Shown: positions 50,994 to 61,100 of the stretch, one piece after another
Layout of the letters: every line of letters starts with the position of its first letter
How positions within the stretch are numbered: the first letter of the stretch is position 1
Origin: Amarolinea aalborgensis
Lineage (GTDB): Bacteria > Chloroflexota > Anaerolineae > SSC4 > Amarolineaceae
Length of the DNA: 64,000 nt
Assembly: GCF_900491745.1 (NCBI RefSeq)
Contig: NZ_UETR01000018.1
Coordinates: 6,421 to 70,420 of the forward strand
Reading direction: 5' to 3'
Notes under the pieces: generated by a model
Told to the model about the DNA's origin: nothing
Seen by the model: only the letters and a program-made list of their open reading frames with translations
Databases searched by the model: none
Translations under genes and position numbers: made by a program

Positions 50994-52496
50994 ATGCTGA
51001 CACGACTCAAGGTCTCTGGATTTAAGAACCTGGTTGACGTAGACTTGCGTTTTGGCCCGTTTACGTGTGCGGCCGGAGCCAACGGCACTGGCAAGTCCAA
51101 TCTGTTCGACGCAATTCAGTTTCTCAGTAAACTGGCCGGAGATACGCTGCTCAACGCGGCGCTGGCAGTACGCTCCGAAGGGGGACGCACGGCTGATGTG
51201 CGCAATCTGTTCCATCGCATTGGCGACCACTACGCCAGTCAGATGACTTTCGAGACTGAGATGATTGTACCGTTCACCGGAATTGACGACCTAGGGCAGC
51301 GGGCGGAAGCCTCCATTACACTTCTGTGTTACCAGTTGGCCCTGGCCTACCGGGCTGATAGCAGCCTGCCCAGCTTGGGTTCGCTGGAAATTCTGCACGA
51401 AGAACTGACTCATATTAATGTGACCGAGGCGGCCAGTCATCTTCGCTTTCCGCACAAACCGGCGTGGCGACGCTCGGTTGTCAAAGGCCGGCGTATCGGC
51501 GAGTTCATCTCGACGGTCGAAAAAGAAGAGAAACGTATTATCAAGCTGCATCAAGAGGGAACGTCAGGGCGTCCGCGCGAATATCTCGCTGCCACGCTGC
51601 CACGCACCGTCCTTTCATCGGTCAATGCGATCGAAAGCCCAACTGCCCTGTTGGCGCGGCGCGAAATGCAGTCCTGGCGCCTGCTGCAGCTCGAACCCTC
51701 CGCATTACGCGAGCCTGACGAATACACGGCCTTGCCGCGCTTGGGCGTTGATGGCTCGCACATGCCGGCCACCCTGGATTATCTGAAGCGCGCGGCACAC
51801 AATGGGGGTCTGCCTGGCGGTCACAACGGAGAGTCGCCTATGCTGGATGAATTGGCTGCCCGTCTGTCGGAACTCGTCGAACACGTCAAAACCATTCATG
51901 TTGATCGGGATGATCGCCGGCAGCTCCTGACCCTGGAAATGACAGATCGCAGCGGCACTTCACTGCCGGCCCGCTCACTATCTGACGGGACGCTGCGCTT
52001 CCTGGCGTTGGCCGTGCTGGCTCTCGACCCCCGTGAAGAAGGACTGATCTGCCTGGAGGAGCCAGAGAATGGCATCCACCCTGAGCGTATCCCGGCGATG
52101 CTACAGCTTCTACAGGAAATGGCTGTTGATGTGGAGAACGAAGTCGGTGCTGACAACCCGCTGCGACAGGTGATTGTGAACACCCATTCGCCCAGCGTGG
52201 TCAGCCAGGCGCCTGACGACGCCATCCTGGTTTCGGAGCTGCAAGATGTCGTCACGGCCGGACAAGGGGGGCGGACGGCATGTTTTCGATGGCTGCCCGA
52301 CACCTGGCGCTGTGATGCCGATCCAGGTACACCCCCTGTGGCCCGCGGCGTTTTGTTGGCTTATCTGAACCCGGCGGGTCGCCCAGACTTCGAACGCGAG
52401 CACGGTGCGCCCGATGTGGGCGTTCCCAAGTCGCGTCGCCTGATAGATCGGCCCGATCTTCAACCCTTTCTGCCTGGGATGGAAGATCCGAGATGA
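50994..52496 (+). CDS. AAA_21-type ATPase (OLD/AriA-like), first gene of a candidate defence pair
   Basis: 500 residues. MLTRLKVSGFKNLVDVDLRFGPFTCAAGANGTGKSN holds the Walker A (about 28-36). LSDGTLRFLALAVLAL is the ABC-like signature. EEGLICLEEPENGIHPERIPAMLQLL is the Walker B with D-loop-like segment, and QVIVNTHSPSVVSQ is the H-loop. These are the marks of ABC/RecF-type ATPases of the OLD, RloA and PARIS-AriA kind. The next gene overlaps by 4 bp and is TOPRIM-like, so the pair resembles two-gene anti-phage systems in which a sensor ATPase holds a TOPRIM effector. The exact system cannot be named from sequence alone. Confidence 0.85.
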   Translation: MLTRLKVSGFKNLVDVDLRFGPFTCAAGANGTGKSNLFDAIQFLSKLAGDTLLNAALAVRSEGGRTADVRNLFHRIGDHYASQMTFETEMIVPFTGIDDLGQRAEASITLLCYQLALAYRADSSLPSLGSLEILHEELTHINVTEAASHLRFPHKPAWRRSVVKGRRIGEFISTVEKEEKRIIKLHQEGTSGRPREYLAATLPRTVLSSVNAIESPTALLARREMQSWRLLQLEPSALREPDEYTALPRLGVDGSHMPATLDYLKRAAHNGGLPGGHNGESPMLDELAARLSELVEHVKTIHVDRDDRRQLLTLEMTDRSGTSLPARSLSDGTLRFLALAVLALDPREEGLICLEEPENGIHPERIPAMLQLLQEMAVDVENEVGADNPLRQVIVNTHSPSVVSQAPDDAILVSELQDVVTAGQGGRTACFRWLPDTWRCDADPGTPPVARGVLLAYLNPAGRPDFEREHGAPDVGVPKSRRLIDRPDLQPFLPGMEDPR

Positions 52497-53130
52497 GGGA
52501 TATCACTTTCACGCTCGTGACGGATGGAAGTTCTGATGTGGTCCTGTTACCCATTCTCACCTGGCTGCTGCGGACGAATAGGGTAGCTCTGCCACTGCAA
52601 GGAAGGTGGGCGGATACACGCCGGGCGCGCCTTCCCCAGCGGGTCACGCTAACCGAGAGAATCCGCGTGGCTCTCGATTTGTATCCCTGTGACCTTCTCT
52701 TCGTTCACCGCGATGCCGAACGCGAGCCACGCGAGCGGCGGGTGGCCGAAATCCAGGAGGCGCTCGATTGTTTACCACCCAACTCGCCCCAACCGACCGC
52801 CGTTTGTGTCATACCGGTACGTACGCAAGAGGCGTGGCTTCTGTTCGATGATCTGGCCATCAAGACTGCTGCCGGCAACCGCAGCTTTCGTGAGAATCTC
52901 GATCTTCCCACACTCAAAGACCTGGAGTCGCTGGCGGATCCCAAATCAGTCCTGTACGATTGCCTTCGGCGGCCAGCGGCTACGTGGGCGGCGTCTCCGC
53001 AGCTTTCCGGTGAACCAGCGCGCTCGCCGTGTGGCTGACTTGATCGAGGATTTCTCGCCTCTGCGCCTTGCCTGCTTTCGGCGCGCTGGAGGCGGATGTT
53101 AGAAAGATCGTGACGCGATTTCCTGAGTAG
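52493..53130 (+). pseudogene. DUF4276/TOPRIM-like partner of the AAA ATPase, frameshifted
   Basis: The ATG overlaps the ATPase stop. Intact up to about residue 165: DITFTLVTDGSSDVVLLPILTWL (first acidic site), DLLFVHRDAEREPRE (DxE-like), and VIPVRTQEAWLLFDDLAIK, the EAWLL motif typical of DUF4276/TOPRIM-like nuclease effectors. The frame then changes near 52980-53000: RRLRSFPVNQRARRVADLIEDFSPLR continues in the next frame and AFGALEADVRKIVTRFPE, ending TAG 53130, in a third. The expected end of the family is therefore present in pieces. Either the gene is newly broken or the assembly has errors here, since the neighbouring dehydratase has the same defect. Confidence 0.75.
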
Positions 53131-53203
53131 GGTTGCCGATCTGTATACGTTGGGACTGAACCAGCGACTGGTGCAAGCGCTGGCGCTGATAGTGTTTCGT
53201 GGC

Positions 53204-54147
53204 TCAATCGTTCTGCAAGGCGCTCAGCAGTTGGGCGACGCTGGTATTGCCGCCGGAACAGACCAGCCGACTTTGTGTCCGGCCAGCTGTCACGCAGACG
53301 GTAGGCCGCAGCCAGGGCGCCGCGCCGGCCGCTTCGGCCAGGGTGTGCGCCCGTTCCACCAGCCAACGCATGGCGCGCAAGATCTCGTCGTCGCTGAGCA
53401 GAATAAAATCATCCAGGTGCTGCCACAAGATACGCTGCGGCATCGAACGCCGAGCCGGTAGGCAGGCCTTCGGCCACGGTGCGATTGGGCGCTTCGATCA
53501 TGGCGTGCTGTTGCCACGACAGATACGCCGCAGGCGACGCTTCGATGCGCGCCGATGACACGCAGCGTTGGGTTGATCGCCCTCGCGGCCAGGCAGGCCC
53601 CGGCGCGCCGCTGCCACCGCCAATCGGCGCGATGATCACCTCAGGCCTGGCTCATCCTCCAGCATCTCCAGTGTTGCGGTGGCGACGCCGGCAATCAGGG
53701 CTGGCTCGTTGCCGGAATGAATGTAGCAATCGTGCGCTTGGGCTAAGCCCTCGCAATGGCGCCGCGCCTCGTCGAAGCGCGCCGTGGAAGATCACCTCGG
53801 CCCCATCCCTTGCATCGCGGCTACCTTGCCTGGATTGGCGCCTTCTGGCACCACGATGCGCGCGGTCACGCCGAACAGTCGCGCGGCATACGCCACTCGA
53901 CTGCCCGTGGTTGCCCGTGGACGGGCGATGACCCCGGCCGCGCGTTCGGCTGCGCTCGATGCGCCATCAGGTTGATGCCCCCGCGCACCTTGAACGCGCC
54001 GATCGGCTGGTAGTTTTCGTGCTTGACGTAAACCGCCGCGCCGATGAGCGCATCGAGCGCCGGGTAGTTGTGCATCGGAGTGCGCGGCAGGTAAGGCCGC
54101 AGGCGCCGCTGCGCCGCCAGGATGTCCAACAGGGTAGGAATGGGCAT
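53204..54147 (-). pseudogene. Threonine dehydratase (PLP-dependent), multiple frameshifts
   Basis: Starts MPIPTLLDILAAQRRLRPYLPRTPMHNYPALDALIGAAVYVKHENYQPIGAFKVRGGINLMAHR, with the PLP-binding Lys in FKVRGG. RVAYAARLFGVTARIVVPEGANPGKVAAMQG, IIAPIGGGSG, AYLSWQQHAMIEAPNRTVAEGLPTGSAFD and GNTSVAQLLSAL follow in changing frames. All parts of the fold are recognisable in the right order, yet at least three frameshifts separate them. The N-terminal 5' side abuts a heptamer array. Functional enzymes of this type deaminate threonine to 2-oxobutanoate. Confidence 0.8.
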
Positions 54148-54201
54148 GGTAGGTGTAGCCCGGAGATCAGAGATCAGAGACCGGGTGCGTGGAAGGCGGA
54201 T

Positions 54202-54290
<89 letters not shown>

Positions 54291-54296
54291 TCCTGT

Positions 54297-57173
54297 TCAA
54301 CAGGTGCTGCCGAAGGCTCCAACCACCAGCATGATGTCCACGATATCAACCTGGTTGTCGCCGTTGCGGTCGTAGCGGTTGTTCCAGGCAGGCGAGGCTG
54401 GGGTCTCGCCCCAGTGCGCGGCAATCGTGCCGATGTCCTCCACGCCCACGGTGCCGTTGGCGTTGAAGTCCGGGCAGGTGCGGTAGGGCGCATCGGGCAG
54501 CGGCCAGACATACGCGCCGCGGCTGCGTGTCCACAGGGCCAGGGTGGTCGCCCCGGTGTCAATCGTCATGTCCCACACCATCGCGTTGGGCAAACCGGCC
54601 TGGAAACGATACCAGGTGGGCGTTCCTGCGTTGATGTCATTGGTGTAGTAGAGGCCCCAGTCCGTGCCCACGAAGACCTGCTGCGGGAAGCGCGGGTTGG
54701 CAATAATCGAATCGGCCGGGATGTTGGGCAGATTGCTCGTCTTGTTGACCCAGGTGAAGCTGGCGCAGTCGGTCGTGCAGATGACCTGGAAGACATGCCC
54801 TGGCGTCGTGGGCGTGTTCTGATCGAAGCCGCCGACAGCCGCATAGCCGATCAGTGGGTTGGCCGGGTCCAGCGCCACGTCCAGGATCGGGCGATTGGGC
54901 AGCACGGCGTTGCCGCCGGTCAGGTTGACCCAAACGGCCGTGTTGGCGGTGCCGACGCCCAGGTTTCTGCCCCACTGCACGTTGCCGTCGTTGGTGCCGA
55001 CAATGGCCTTGGTGGCGTCGCTCCAGGCGTAGTTGAGCTGATTGATGAACGAACGATCGGCCAACGTGTTCTTGGTCAGGTCGCCGCTGTTGACATACCA
55101 GCGCGCGGTCGTCGTCGCGCCAATCGCGCCGTTGACCGACTCATAGACTCGATACGAGCCCGCGATCATGTGGGTGCACGTGCCTGTGCAGCCGTTCTTC
55201 TGGATCTCGTAGGGGAACACGAAGCTCAGCCGGTCAGCAGTCCACGCGCCTCCGGCTGCGGTTTGCGCGCCGTACGCGCCGGTCGTGCTGACGGCCAGGG
55301 CGCCGTTCTGGCTTTCCTGGTAATAGCGCAGTCCTTGCAGCGGCTCGATGCGGGCGAACATACCGTCGCCGCCCTTGCGCAGCTGCCAGACGGCCGGCCC
55401 TGGGTTGCCCGCGGCCCAGACATAGACGGCCGAGCCGTTGTCCTGCATACCGCCGTTGATGCCAGGCGTCGCGGCCGTGGCAAAGTTCTGCGTGATGTCG
55501 CCAGAGTAGAACTCCAGCGTGCTCAGGCTGTTGTTGATCTGCGTGTACGACTCGCCGCCGTTCGTGCTGACGTACGCGCCGCCGTCGCTGCCGGCCAACA
55601 GGGTGGTGGATGAGCCAGGCACATAGGCCAGCGCGTGGTGGTCCACGTGCACGGTGGTGCCGCCGGCATAACCACAGGTCTTATCCGTGAACGTCGTGCC
55701 GCCGTTGGTGGACTTGAAGATGTCCACGGTGCTCATCAACACGATGTCCGGGTTGTTCGGGTCCACGGCCAGGCCCTGGTCGTACCAGTTCTGCGCATAA
55801 TCGCCATAGCAGCCGGTCAAGCCGGTTTGGCTCGATTGCTGCTGCCAGGTTGTGCCGCCGTCAGTGGTGCGCCAGACGCCGAGCTGGCCGCCGCGCTGCG
55901 CGCCGCCGGTGGCGAGAATCGCCTGGACTTGCACGTAGATCACGTCGGGGTTGCTGGGGGCGATGGCGACATCGAGGCGGCCCAAGCGGTTGCCGGTCAG
56001 CGTGGTCGTGTTGACGGGAATGCCGCTGGCCGTGTCAGCCGGCCAGCCGTTGTCGGCCCGGCTGAGCGTTTCCCAACCGGTTGGGCAGCCGCTGGCCGGC
56101 AGCAGGGCGCGATAAGCGCCGTTGGCGCCGTTCTGATCCAGGTTGGCCTGAACGGTGGTCGCAAAACCACGTGCGCCGACGAAGGCGTAAATCTGGGTGT
56201 CGGTTCCGATGTCGCGCAGAATGAGGCCGGTGACGTCCTGGCGCTGCGTGCTGAAGTTGTTCGTCGTGCAGGGGCCGGTCCAGTTGGCGCCCGCATCATA
56301 CGAGAGGTAGAGGCCGGTCTTGGCGCCCACCACGACGTTATTGCTGTTGTTGGGATCCACGCGCACCTTGCCGATGGCCTGGTACTGTGGAAACGCGCCG
56401 GGCGGCTGAGGATAGGGCGGCGCGAACACATCCGCGCCCTGGTTGACCCAGGTCGCGCCCTGGTCCGTGCTCTTGAGCACCACCGCGCTGCCGAAGGAGA
56501 AAGAGCCGAAGCGCAAATCGCCCGTGCCGGCGTAGACCGTGTTGTGATCGTTGGGATCAATCGTAATGTCGCCAATGGCGATGGTTGCCAGCAGCGGGTC
56601 ATCGGTCACCGATGTCCAGGTCGTGGCTGCGGAGCAGCAGTTCGTGGTTTTCCAAACGCCGCCGCCGTCTGCGCCGAGATACGCCACATTGGTGCTCACC
56701 GGGTCAATCGCCATGACGTTGGTGCGACCGGCCACCAGACCGTAGCTGTAGCAGCTCAAGCAGCCATTGCTTTGCAGCGGCTGCGGCCCCAACGAGGTGA
56801 AACGATTGGCGTTCAAGGCCAGCGGCGACTCGTTTTGATTCTTGCCGTAGATGACCTCTCCGGCCGGCACCGCGCGCTCGACCTGGCTGTCCTGCGCGGC
56901 CGCCTCACGCACCCAGGCGGGGTTGAACTGGCCCGTAGGGTATGACACCCGGTGGTACCAGTAGTCGCCGATGGCCATCAGCTCATCGCTTTCGCCGTTC
57001 TGCCCTGTGTCGCGCTCCGCGAGGTACATTTCAGTGCTCTCGCCCGACTCCACATTGACGGCGCGCCGAAGTTCTGGCGCCGGCGCGGTGATGCCCGGCG
57101 TTCGCACGGCGAGCGCAATCAGGAGCACCAAAACTCCGCCCAATAGAATACGAATCACGCTTGATCTTGACAT
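54297..57173 (-). CDS. Secreted BNR/sialidase-like propeller protein with dockerin-like end
   Basis: 958 residues. Signal sequence (VIRILLGGVLVLLIALAVRTPGITA). Many BNR/Asp-box-type blades such as GGGVWKTTNCCSAATTWTSV, AVVLKSTDQGATWVNQG, GLYLSYDAGANWTG, GVWRTTDGGTTWQQ and DIFKSTNGGTTF indicate beta-propeller folds of the sortilin/glycoside-hydrolase-like group. The C-terminus DFNANGTVGVEDIGTIAAHWG and DRNGDNQVDIVDIMLVVGAFG is a duplicated dockerin-type Ca-binding pair, which in cellulosome organisms binds cohesins. No cohesin is seen here, so it may just be a surface or sorting module. Role in polymer degradation or adhesion is only suggested. Confidence 0.88.
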   Translation of the reverse strand: MSRSSVIRILLGGVLVLLIALAVRTPGITAPAPELRRAVNVESGESTEMYLAERDTGQNGESDELMAIGDYWYHRVSYPTGQFNPAWVREAAAQDSQVERAVPAGEVIYGKNQNESPLALNANRFTSLGPQPLQSNGCLSCYSYGLVAGRTNVMAIDPVSTNVAYLGADGGGVWKTTNCCSAATTWTSVTDDPLLATIAIGDITIDPNDHNTVYAGTGDLRFGSFSFGSAVVLKSTDQGATWVNQGADVFAPPYPQPPGAFPQYQAIGKVRVDPNNSNNVVVGAKTGLYLSYDAGANWTGPCTTNNFSTQRQDVTGLILRDIGTDTQIYAFVGARGFATTVQANLDQNGANGAYRALLPASGCPTGWETLSRADNGWPADTASGIPVNTTTLTGNRLGRLDVAIAPSNPDVIYVQVQAILATGGAQRGGQLGVWRTTDGGTTWQQQSSQTGLTGCYGDYAQNWYDQGLAVDPNNPDIVLMSTVDIFKSTNGGTTFTDKTCGYAGGTTVHVDHHALAYVPGSSTTLLAGSDGGAYVSTNGGESYTQINNSLSTLEFYSGDITQNFATAATPGINGGMQDNGSAVYVWAAGNPGPAVWQLRKGGDGMFARIEPLQGLRYYQESQNGALAVSTTGAYGAQTAAGGAWTADRLSFVFPYEIQKNGCTGTCTHMIAGSYRVYESVNGAIGATTTARWYVNSGDLTKNTLADRSFINQLNYAWSDATKAIVGTNDGNVQWGRNLGVGTANTAVWVNLTGGNAVLPNRPILDVALDPANPLIGYAAVGGFDQNTPTTPGHVFQVICTTDCASFTWVNKTSNLPNIPADSIIANPRFPQQVFVGTDWGLYYTNDINAGTPTWYRFQAGLPNAMVWDMTIDTGATTLALWTRSRGAYVWPLPDAPYRTCPDFNANGTVGVEDIGTIAAHWGETPASPAWNNRYDRNGDNQVDIVDIMLVVGAFGSTC

Positions 57174-57339
57174 TTTTCTTCACTCCCAGGTTGACGTGGC
57201 TGACGGCTGATGGGGGCGTCTGGTTTACGGCTGGCCGTAGTGGTCGTAAGGGGAGACAACAACCCGCGTACAGAGCCTGCGCAGACGAACATAATTAGGG
57301 AGCGATAGATTACCCTGAAACGGCCTAAAATGCAAAAAG
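57174..57339. other. Intergenic leader, nothing recognised
   Basis: Upstream of the propeller gene. No ORF with a ribosome binding site and no firm promoter match. Confidence 0.3.
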
Positions 57340-57430
57340 CGGCTTTGTACTTGGCGCTTTCCTCGATGATCTTGACTTCGGCCGCAGGTTGAACAGGCCA
57401 TATGAGCCTACATTGCAGAGGCGCGTCGCG
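57340..57430 (-). pseudogene. Remnant of a restriction-methylase C-terminus
   Basis: Reads SYGLFNLR, then PAAEVKIIEESAKYK after a one-base frame change. This matches the end of the large enzyme at 58162 (VYDLFDLTPAEIKIVEESTKYRYG). Only the last 30 or so residues are left. It suggests that a second, related methylase gene once ended here. Confidence 0.55.
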
Positions 57431-57657
57431 AGGCAGAGACTATGGGAGTGGGATCCCCACCCGACGAGCGATGGTTGTGGCCAGAACTGAAAAATCCTGA
57501 TAGCACATCTGAACGGCTGCGGCGTGCGCTGCGATGGCGCCGTCCGCTGGCCGGAGATGAAACATCGGCTTGCGCGCCTCCATCTACTTTTGAGCCTTTC
57601 CTTGACGCACCGGCGCCGGTCAGGTACAATACAGGCGAGAAATGGGAGGGTCATCCG

Positions 57658-57930
57658 ATGATACTCGAACAAGTCGCCACTCGCCTCAATACGACGCCGG
57701 CCCAACTCGAACGCGATAGCCTGCGGCTCTACCTGGAACGCAAGCTACGACTCGTTGAGAGTGAGCTATTCACGCTGGCCCACCGATACGGCGTGCGAAC
57801 TGTTGCCGAACTGGATCAAGCTGTCCAGGCGGGCCGTTTCCACGAACCCGAAGCCTTCGACGACTACTTCCGGTTCGACTATCTGGAAGACCAGCGCCAC
57901 GTCCTCCTGGACATGGTGGGGCAGCTATGA
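57658..57930 (+). CDS. Antitoxin-like protein (TumA-like partner)
   Basis: 90 residues from ATG 57658 with GGAGG 9 nt upstream. MILEQVATRLNTTPAQLERDSLRLYLERKLRLVESELFTLAHRYGV...ELDQAVQAGRFHEPEAFDDYFRFDYLEDQRHVLLDMVG. Helical and acidic at the end, the size of an antitoxin. Its stop overlaps the next frame, which ends in a TumE/DUF6516-like segment, so it is the presumed cognate antitoxin. Assignment rests on context. Confidence 0.65.
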   Translation: MILEQVATRLNTTPAQLERDSLRLYLERKLRLVESELFTLAHRYGVRTVAELDQAVQAGRFHEPEAFDDYFRFDYLEDQRHVLLDMVGQL

Positions 57931-58090
57931 TAACTTCCCCAATACCGCCTGGCGCAACGTGTCTACCTATCCCCGCCACTTCCACAACGGCTCGCAGAAT
58001 GACGTCGAGGCCGCGCCCTTCAGCGCCGATCTCCTGATCGGCTTCCGCCAGTTCATGGATTTCGTGCGAACACGCTTCACCATGCCCTGA
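57922..58090 (+). pseudogene. TumE/DUF6516-type toxin remnant
   Basis: Only the C-terminal part remains: YDNFPNTAWRNVSTYPRHFHNGSQNDVEAAPF, then LLIGFRQFMDFVRTRFTMP. The YDN-(x)-P and FPHHKH-like (YPRHFHNG) signatures are those of the TumE (DUF6516) toxins. The N-terminal half is absent and the frame joins directly to the antitoxin end, so a deletion removed the start. Probably inactive, leaving an orphan antitoxin. Confidence 0.65.
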
Positions 58091-58161
58091 ATGGGAGCGA
58101 CTATCTCTCCCGCCACTCGCGCCGTGCGCAGCACATCGTCGGTCGAACCCCGCGCGAACGT

Positions 58162-61100
58162 TCAGACTTCCCCATACCGGTACTTCGTGCTCTCTTCAAC
58201 AATCTTGATCTCGGCCGGGGTCAGGTCGAACAGGTCATACACCCGGCGGTTGAGCTGCGTTTCCAGCCGCACGATCTCGGCCGTGCGCTGCGCGTGCTCC
58301 CGACGCTGCTCGGCCAGCCAGCTTTCCCAATCATCGCGCTGGCGCACCGGAATCTCGCGCTTGAGCACCGCCCGCACCTGGGCCAGGAAGCCGGGGAAGT
58401 CCAGCTCCCACCAGGCGGTCAGCTTTTGGTTCAGACTCGCGCCCGGCGCGCCCAGGTCGGTCCGGATGCGGTGGCGGGTTTTTTGATGCACCGTGTAACG
58501 GGCGCGCGCCTGCTCGGTGATGGCGCGCGCCAGCGCGGCGATGGTGTCGCGGCCGGCGGCTGCGGCGTCAGGGATGGGCAGACGCGAGATGAATTGGATC
58601 TTCTGTTGATAACGAACTGAGCCAGCGCGTTCACCCAATGGAACGCAGAGTTGAGAGACGCATGACCAGATAGCGCGAGATTGAAGTATGCCCAATACGA
58701 ATGGGGAGTCAGGAACAGCGATGTATCCCTTGTCATTGACGTAGGCACCGGAGGTATCCCAGGAGAAGCGCGGGTACTTGCCGATGTCCGGCCAGACGAT
58801 CTTCGGTTTCTCAAACGCGGCGAAGTAGTCAACGGTGTCTTGAATTTCGTACCAAGCGTAGGTACCTGGTTTGCGACCCGGCCAAGGCTGTGCTGTGTCC
58901 CAACTAGCGGGACGTGGCTCTAGCCGAGTCCGCAACTGCATGAGGTACGCTTTGACCGTGGGATAGGCCTCGATGTCAATACCTCTACGGGCAAAAATCA
59001 GCCAACGGTTTTCGTCCTCTTGATACCACGGACGTAGATCCTCGCCGCGCAAGATGGGCTTCATGATCTCGGCGCAATGAGGATCGCCATGTACCAATCT
59101 GTCGCGCGTGGTCTGGTCCACGATAAACGCCTCATTGAGGCCGGTCTTGACGCCATAGTATATCCTGCCTTCCACCACCTCGCCCAACGGCTGGCCCCCG
59201 GCCATCAACTTGGCGAAGATGCGCCGTCCTGCGTCGTCGCCCAATTGCCAGCCCGCATCCGGTTGGTCGTGGATTGCGACCGGTGTCAGCTTGGCGGCGA
59301 CTTGCGCGGCGAACTGCTTCACCCCTTCGCCGCGCGTGAAGACAGCAACCTGCGCCGTGTGATCGAGAGATGGCGGCAGTTTGCGCACGACTGGAATCGC
59401 CGGATAGACGTCCGCCGCATCCTCGAAGATGTGATTGTCGCCGATGTCCACCAGTCTCTCGATCGTTACGTGGGTGCGCAGATAGGTCCGCAGCGCTGCG
59501 GCGTAGTTGGCGCGCAGCCAGCTATTGCTGCTGATGTAGGCCAGCCGGCCGCCCGACCGGAGCTGGCGCACCCCCTGGCCGAAGAAATAGACGAACAGAT
59601 CGGCGACGCCATGATAAACTTGGGCGTAGTTGGCTTGCAGGAACGGCTTGATCGGCGCCAACGCCTCCTGCCGCACGTACGGCGGGTTGCCGATCATGGC
59701 GTCGAAGCCGCCGTCCGCGGCCCAGTCGCGGCCGGCCAGGTCAATGAAGACTTCGGGAAATTCCAAATCCCAGTGGAAGAAGCGCTGACGCTCCCACAAC
59801 TCGCGGGCGCGAGCGATGGCCCCCTGGTACCGCTCGCCTACCACGATCTCCCCGCGCAGCGCCGGCAGGACATCGCCGCTGTGCATGGTCATGAACTCGA
59901 CGGCCGGGTGCTGACCCTTCGTCTTTCGTCCTTCGTCGAACCACTGGCTGACCCACAGATCGAGCGCCTGTTTGTACGGGAGCAGCTGGCGCTGGAACGC
60001 GGCGTACGCCTCGGCGCTCTGCTGCACATCGGCGAGCGTGGCATCGGCGCGCTCGGCGACCTCGATCATCACCGCGGTCAGGTCGAGCAGGCCGGCGAAC
60101 GGTCCCTGGAACAACGCGAACTGGCCCGCGTCCGTCACGCGCATGGCGCGTTCCACCGTGCGCACGTCCGCGCCGATCACCGAGTTGCCCCAACGCAGGT
60201 GATGATCCAGGAAGCTGAGCGGCGCGCCGACCGTGAAGGTGTGCAGCCACAGGCTCAGCTTCGCCAGCTCCACGGCCAATGGGTTGAGGTCCACGCCGTA
60301 GATGCAGCGCTTCATGACCAGCCGGGTCAGCAGCGCGGTGTCATCCAGTCGCGCCGCCGCGATCGTGATGCCCTGGCGCGCCATTTCCTCCAGGATCTCC
60401 CGCCGCATGCGCTCGATCAGCCGCTGCACGGGGTTCCAGTCCCAGGGCGCATCGGGATGGGTGTCGTGGTAAACCTGCATGCGCCGGATGATGCCGTCGG
60501 TCAGGTGATCCACCGTGTTGACCAGGAAATGGCCGCTGCCCATCGCGCTGTCGCAGACTTTGATCCCGAGAAACGCTTCGGCCGCGGCGCGTTCGGCGTC
60601 CGCCAGCCCGGCCTGCAGGCGCTGATTGGCCCCTTTGTCCAGCGCCTGGCGCAGGTTACGGCGCAGCGTCGCGAGGCGGTCCATGGCCGCGGCGAAGCGC
60701 GCCGCGCGCTCATCCAGGATCGGGTCGAGGGTCTGGCTGACGATGTACTCGACAATGAAGTCGGGCGTGTAGAACGAGCCGGTCAGCTTGCGCTCGCCCT
60801 TGTCGTTGACGAGCGAGACCTCACCCCTGCCTCCCCTCTCCTCTCCCGTAATCGGGAGAGGAGAGGGGGTTGGGGGTGAGGTGAGGACCAGCTTGTTCTC
60901 CAGCAGCCCTTCGTAGATCGTCCCCAGGTTGCGCACGCTGAGGTAGGCGTAGTCCACCGGTTCGCCCGCGTCGCGCACCATGATGTCCACCGCGCGCGCG
61001 ATCACGCGGTCGCTCAGCTTGTGGCGTTCCAGGAACTGATTCTCGGCCGTGGCGGCGTGGAACAGCCCACCGTCGTAGCGCGGCAGGCCCAGGCTGGGGT

